Origin: Cherax quadricarinatus
Taxonomy: Eukaryota; Arthropoda; Malacostraca; Decapoda; Parastacidae
Length of the DNA stretch: 64,000 nucleotides
Direction: 5' to 3'
Assembly (NCBI RefSeq): GCF_038502225.1
Contig: NC_091369.1
Location: forward strand, 4,584,471 to 4,648,470
The notes beneath the pieces are model-generated. The model was not told the origin of the DNA, did no database searches, and was given only the letters and a program-made list of their open reading frames with translations. Each line of letters starts with the position of its first letter. Position 1 is the first letter of the stretch. Below are positions 59,941 through 64,000 of this stretch, one piece after another. A program made the position numbers and the translations under genes.

Positions 59941-61690
59941 TGTGTGTGTATTTGATTTAGAGTGAAAGTGTTTACTGTCCAAAATATAATTGTTATCGAG
60001 ACTAATGATGTCATTTATTTTCCCAGGATCACTCCGTTTACTTCTTTAAAAGCTGTAGTTGAGATAGACTAATTATGTTTATCGTGTTCATTATCCTCGT
60101 CTCTCCAGAGACTTGTGTGTCACTGCCTCCACACGGTCACGTGCTCACCTCTTTTCTCTTTCTCCCTATCTCTCTTGCTCTCAATCTCAGGACAATACAA
60201 CTTCCTATCACACTTCTTCCTCACTCTTCCCCCTCTTCACCCCCCACTGCTTCCTCATTTCCTCACCACTTTATTCATTCTGTCTCAGACTCTGGTAATC
60301 AATGTCTTCCCACAGCTTTAAGTCTGTGTTTATGTCCACCGATATGCGGTTGAATGTTATCTCCTCGCTCCTACTCTTCTATCAGTAGGCTTCACTAGCT
60401 CAAGATCTGCAGGGCCTGATCATTCCTGGCCTTGAAACTGTGCGTGGTGTTTAACTTCATTACCAGTTCACAACATTCGTTCAGCTTGCAACTCTGAGCC
60501 GCTAAATATTTCCTACTGTCGCTTTGACTCATTTGGGTCCTCAGCATCCCTTGCTAACATTTTCCATCATTACAGAACCCGCACATGGGGAAAAGAAGGC
60601 CATGGCGGCGTTCCAGTCCTACTTGGACCATCAATTAGTCCATTACCACAATACACACACAGCAACATACATGCACACGAGTAGTTTCCTACGAGTGACC
60701 CCTGCTGAAATACGTTAATTGACTTGCCATTGTTGACTCTCTCCCTCCCTCTCTCCATCCCTCTTCCTCACCAAGGAAAAATTCCTGGAAAATCCTAAAT
60801 ACTGATTCTGAACCCTCACGTTAAAATTACTCACTACGAGGCTGAGAGGCTGCTGGGCAGACGGTGCAAGATGCCTCCAGTGAATGACTAAGAACACTGA
60901 ACTGATGCACGTCAAGGCCTCGAGGCTTTTAAATACCCTTACCTCGTATATGGAAAATGGCTAACCTGCCTCTTAGCTGTCTTCAACCTGCCCTTTAGCT
61001 GTCTTCAGCCGGCCTTTTAGCTGCCTTGAACCGGCCTTTTAGTTGTCTTCAGCCAGCCTCTTACCTGTCTTCAAGAGGGAACTTTTGTCCAAGTTCCTAA
61101 TTAGTTCTAAAGTCTTGATCACAAGACCTGTGGTACCTACGTAGGTACCATAGGTCCAGTGTAGGTACCACATGTACCTACGTAGGACTGAATGATGATA
61201 GCAAGACTGACTGATCAAGCCTTCGACTAAAAGTCCTGAACAGAGACCGTGCTGCGGGGGCGACCCCCCCTCTCCCCATCATATAACTCAAAAAATTGTC
61301 TAGAAGTATTAGAGGGAGTCGAGTAAGCTGGTGAAAAGGCGAGGCGCTGGCACTTGTGCCAGGGTGTCTAAGTGCCAGACTCAAGTGTGAAGGAGGAGTG
61401 CCAAGGTGGAGGGCCAGGGAGAAGTGCCCAGCCTGTAGCGCCGAGCTCAAGTGCCTGGGACGTGTTCACGAGAGAGCTAATTAGCGTCAGGTCACCACTC
61501 TCGTTCAGGTCAAGGGCAGGTGGGAGCTGCGACAAATTGGCCTCCTCGACGCACTCCACACGCACTCCACACGCACTCCGTTCATATCAAACACTTGGTG
61601 TTACATTCTTCGTAACAAGCGCCCCGTCTTAGGCTCTGTACTTCTTAATCATGACTTACAAAATACGGGTCTTTCTTGTTGTTGTTCCTG
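59941..61690. other. Unique sequence without recognised gene
   Basis: Contains a pyrimidine-rich stretch (60130-60290), a 25-bp degenerate repeat (ctgccttttagctgtcttca, 60968-61070) and palindromes at 61131-61181. A minus-strand frame of 65 codons (61565-61368) has even codon use but no family I can name. Confidence 0.4.
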
Positions 61691-61699
61691 ATGCCACTT

Positions 61700-61701
61700 C
61701 G

Positions 61702-61774
<73 letters not shown>
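61700..61774. repeat. (CTA)n microsatellite
   Basis: About 24 CTA triplets. Confidence 0.95.
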
Positions 61775-62127
61775 TTGCTGTTGCACTTTCCCACTCCAAT
61801 CAGTATGCAGGTGGGGCTCGTCCCTTCACAACATCTAGTAATACAAAGTTAATTTCTGATCATTACGAGAGTTTTTGCTCTCTCAAAATATATTTCTGCC
61901 TATTTACTCAGTATAAATTATAAAGAGCTCTCCTCATCCTTTCTTAGGTTAGATTAAGTTTCTGAACCTCAGGTCTCATAAAACGCAATGCACTGTTCTC
62001 TTAAAACGTTGGGTATTTACGCTGGAGGGAAGCCGCGAGCCGTGACTCGACCCACCCAGCCACCACTAAGCACGAAATGCACGCAGACACGTACAGTTAT
62101 AATATTACTAATAACTTATTTCTACAA

Positions 62128-62355
62128 GTTAACGCTCTCGCTTCACACGGTGAGGGTCTGGGTTCGATTCCCAGCCAAAGTAGAAACATTGGATGTGTTT
62201 CTTTCAACCTGTTGTCTATGTTCCCCATCAGTAAAATGGGTACCTGGGTGTTAGTCGACTGGTGTGGGTCGCATCCTGGGACACTGACCTAAGGAGGCCT
62301 GGTCACAGACCGGGCCGCGGGGGCGTTGACCCCCGGAACTCTCTCCAGATAAACT
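62128..62355 (+). mobile_element. tRNA-derived SINE (family S, tail 1 from LINE Y)
   Basis: Truncated in box A. It has gttaacgctctcgcttcac, box B gggttcgattccc, the family body (agtaaaatgggtacctgggt, tggtgtgggtcgcatcctgg), then a 3' tail ggtcacagaccgggccgcgg / gggcgttgacccccggaact / ctctccagataaactccaga identical in order to LINE family Y. The sharing implies mobilisation by that LINE. Confidence 0.8.
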
Positions 62356-62399
62356 CCAGATAGTTAACATTAGTGACATACTATATAGAAAGTCCTTTG

Positions 62400-62607
62400 T
62401 TATGGAGAGTATTTCGGACAAGATAGGTCAATTTTGTCCCCAGGATGCGACCCACACCAGTCGACTAACACCCACGTACCTATTTTACTGCTAGGTGAAC
62501 AGGGACAGCAGGTGTCTTAAGGAAACACGCCCCCAGTGTTTACACCCGTACCGGGAATCGAACCACGGCCCTCAGTGTGTGAAGTGAGTGCGCTACCAAC
62601 CGAACTA
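62400..62607 (-). mobile_element. tRNA-derived SINE (family S, tail 2)
   Basis: On the minus strand: box A-like TAGTTCGGTTGGTAGCG, box B GTGGTTCGATTCCC, body TTCCTTAAGACACCTGCTGT and TGGTGTGGGTCGCATCCTGG, tail GACAAAATTGACCTATCTTG. Inverted with respect to the SINE at 62128 and 45 bp from it. Confidence 0.8.
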
Positions 62608-63189
62608 CGTAAGTGTAATGACGCAGCTGCCAGCTACGAAGCCCCGTCTTAGCAAGGATTCCGAGGTCTACACTACTAAGGTATCCTCTCTAGCTAGCAT
62701 ATTTCCACGGCCTTATTTTTCCCTGTCTGTCAAATAATTAGATCTCGCCGGCATTTTGTGTTCGGTGTTTTGTGTTCACTGAGATGGACGGTCAGTAGTT
62801 CTGGAGATATGGGCGATGACACTGTGGGAATCTTAACTCGTCAGGAAGACTTACAAGTGAGGCAGGGAGGGGCGATTTACACTCCCTCCAACGTCTTAGA
62901 AGGTAGTGTGGGGGGAGGGGGCAGCCATGAGCAAGTCTTAAGGCAGTGTTTGTGTCCCCGTTTAGTTCCTTGTTGTCATGTGTACTGGAAGGTGATCTTG
63001 AGGAGTCGCGCCTTAAGAAAGAGGAAAAACTTCAGGTTGTTAAGCCAGGAAAGCCAAGTTGGGGGATTAGTTCTCACCGACGTCCTTCAGTTCCTCCAAA
63101 AGAAACTTGAGAGAGCAGAGAATAAGTCGCAATTAGAGGCAGGAAGATCGTTCCTACACTACTTGCGCTGAATGACCGATAAATATGAC
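62608..63189. other. Unique sequence; unrecognised 137-codon frame
   Basis: A plus-strand open frame (62758-63171, ending VLQFLQKKLERAENKSQLEA...YLR) has no family likeness, no splice support and ordinary length for chance. I leave it uncalled. Confidence 0.3.
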
Positions 63190-63260
63190 AAGGAAGAATT
63201 AGACACACATGCAATATCTGGGTATCTTTATTTGTAGACGTTTCGCCATCCAGTGGCTTT
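63190..63260 (-). mobile_element. 3' half of split hammerhead-bearing repeat
   Basis: On the minus strand it reads ..AAAGCCA, CTGGA, TGGCGAAACGTC, then TACAAATAAAGATACCC and TGTGTGTCTAATTC. It ends, on the + strand, in the 14-bp target duplication catccagtggcttt (63247-63260), whose second copy is at 63765-63778. Confidence 0.7.
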
Positions 63261-63334
63261 GTAATAAAGTTGGTAGAATTACCGACAATATGTAAAGTAA
63301 AAGGACACAAGTGCAACTAATGTGACATTTATTG

Positions 63335-63371
63335 TGACAACGTTTCGCTCTCCAGGAGCTTTATCAAGCCA
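63335..63371 (-). ncRNA. Hammerhead-like RNA motif, left arm
   Basis: Minus strand: stem I UGGC, core UUGAUAA, spacer A, stem II GCUC/GAGC with loop CUGGA, GAAA overlapping the mini stem III ACGU, U as cleavage nucleotide, then stem I GUCA (with one G-U pair). Compared with the canonical core, C3 and G8 are replaced by U and A, which keeps the 3-8 pair. Catalysis not shown. Confidence 0.55.
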
Positions 63372-63458
63372 TTACAAACAATACATGGACACAGAGGGTA
63401 TATAAAGGCTCAGAGTGAGGTGAATACTAGTGAGGTACCATTTCGATGTGCACTAGTG

Positions 63459-63492
<34 letters not shown>

Positions 63493-63685
63493 TGACAAAA
63501 GTAATACAATATGGAAGAGCAATTAATTCGTACATGAGTAAAAGGATATAAAAGCTATTACTTGGGTAACATAAAAATAGGTTGGACAAATATAAACTGG
63601 AATGAGGCAGGTTGTTTCAGTGTTCACTCTCTGTGCTTTGTGTAGTATAACAGGAGAGACTATGTGATGGCAGGGTTTACTGTAA

Positions 63686-63722
63686 TGGCTTGATAAAGCT
63701 CCTGGAGAGCGAAACGTTGCTA
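63686..63722 (+). ncRNA. Hammerhead-like RNA motif, right arm
   Basis: TGGC (63686-63689), TTGATAA (63690-63696), A, GCTC/GAGC stem II (63698-63710), GAAA (63711-63714), palindrome ACGT (63714-63717), T, then GCTA (63719-63722) pairing with TGGC. Its two differences from the left arm (CT versus TC) both preserve stem I pairing through wobble exchange. Confidence 0.55.
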
Positions 63723-63764
63723 CAATAAATGTCACATTAGTTGCACTTGTGTCCTTTTACTTTA

Positions 63765-63830
63765 CATCCAGTGGCTTTATCGATACAAATTCAAGGATAT
63801 AATGGAAAGACTGGAGACATGTACACAAAA
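63765..63830 (-). mobile_element. 5' half of split hammerhead-bearing repeat
   Basis: On the minus strand: stem I AUUUGUA (63790-63784), core UCGAUAA, A, GCCA, CUGGAU. Its AUUUGUA is perfectly complementary to UACAAAU in the other half (63236-63230), so the two halves formed one motif before the insertion. Confidence 0.65.
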
Positions 63831-64000
63831 TATATAACATTAACGTAGATTCATTAACACAGATCATGTCATACTGAGTCAATGATGTCAATTATGTTGT
63901 AAACTGTACGAACTTTACTTCTGTTGTTTTTACACTATAAACAACATTATAGAACCTTACTCTGTTTTCTTTAATTAGTTTACATATATTATGCACACCA
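63831..64000. other. AT-rich unique sequence to window end
   Basis: No gene or repeat recognised. Confidence 0.4.

Larger units (their letters stand above)
63261..63764. mobile_element. 504-bp foldback insertion with hammerhead arms
   Basis: Inserted between two copies of catccagtggcttt. It contains inverted arms 63290-63375 and 63682-63767 (84 of 86 positions complementary; the last three bases of the right arm overlap the target duplication). The interior holds (AGT)n (63458-63492) and no gene. Each arm carries a hammerhead-like fold reading toward the outside. The arrangement resembles the inverted or tandem copies typical of Penelope-like elements, but no GIY-YIG/RT frame is present. Confidence 0.75.

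Noticed and set aside
61368..61565. Minus-strand 65-codon frame with ANLSQLPPALDLNESGDLTL
   Set aside because: I briefly thought of a myosin-like segment, but the match is a few residues only and there are no convincing splice sites.
62758..63171. 137-codon frame ending VLQFLQKKLERAENKS
   Set aside because: Length is within chance for unique DNA, no domain recognised, no flanking exon signals.

Overview
The window looks like decapod-crustacean nuclear DNA, probably crayfish-like. It is eukaryotic: a split homeobox gene with GT-AG introns, tRNA-derived SINEs and CR1-type LINEs. It also carries a very heavy load of micro- and minisatellites. Several dispersed repeats have the look of repeats I associate with decapods: a GTACTCACC-bounded LINE 3' end, a SINE body with GTGTGGGTCGCATCCTGGG, and GAAACGTY-containing elements. 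The species call is inference.

The only host gene I can name with confidence is a Vsx-type (Chx10/CEH-10 class) paired-like homeobox gene on the + strand. Four exons are visible: 17532-17658 (homeodomain N-terminal part), 32877-33054 (rest of the homeodomain plus CVC domain), 34210-34457 (Gln-rich) and 34976-35236 (OAR-like motif, His-rich tail, stop). The introns are 15.2 kb, 1.16 kb and 0.52 kb. The 5' exon(s) were not found and may lie beyond the left edge.

Layout: 1-17.1 kb is almost entirely tandem arrays, some multi-kilobase with higher-order structure. 17.5-36.2 kb is the Vsx gene, its introns filled with retroelement fragments, satellites and one 600-bp complex block (25.1-25.7 kb) that could be an enhancer. 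36.2-41.7 kb is mostly unique DNA with a few repeats. 41.8-48.7 kb is four back-to-back satellites (31, 30, 41 and 21 bp units). 49.0-52.2 kb is a nearly intact CR1-clade retrotransposon with a single in-frame stop. 52.9-54.3 kb is a 16-bp satellite. 54.3-64 kb mixes unique DNA, SINEs, more satellites and, at 63.2-63.8 kb, a nested foldback element.

The most interesting signal is a set of short dispersed repeats that fold as hammerhead-ribozyme-like RNAs: a CUGANGA-like box, stem II, GAAA, a palindromic mini stem III, and a complementary stem I. At 63.3-63.7 kb two copies are arranged as inverted arms of an insertion that has itself split a third copy, with a 14-bp target duplication. Three more lie at 41.15-41.30 kb. 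This fits Penelope-like/retrozyme biology, but no Penelope protein is present in the window. A second theme is that several satellites can be traced to a seed inside a retroelement, and that an unusual number of unrelated arrays have a 20-21 bp unit, about two helical turns.
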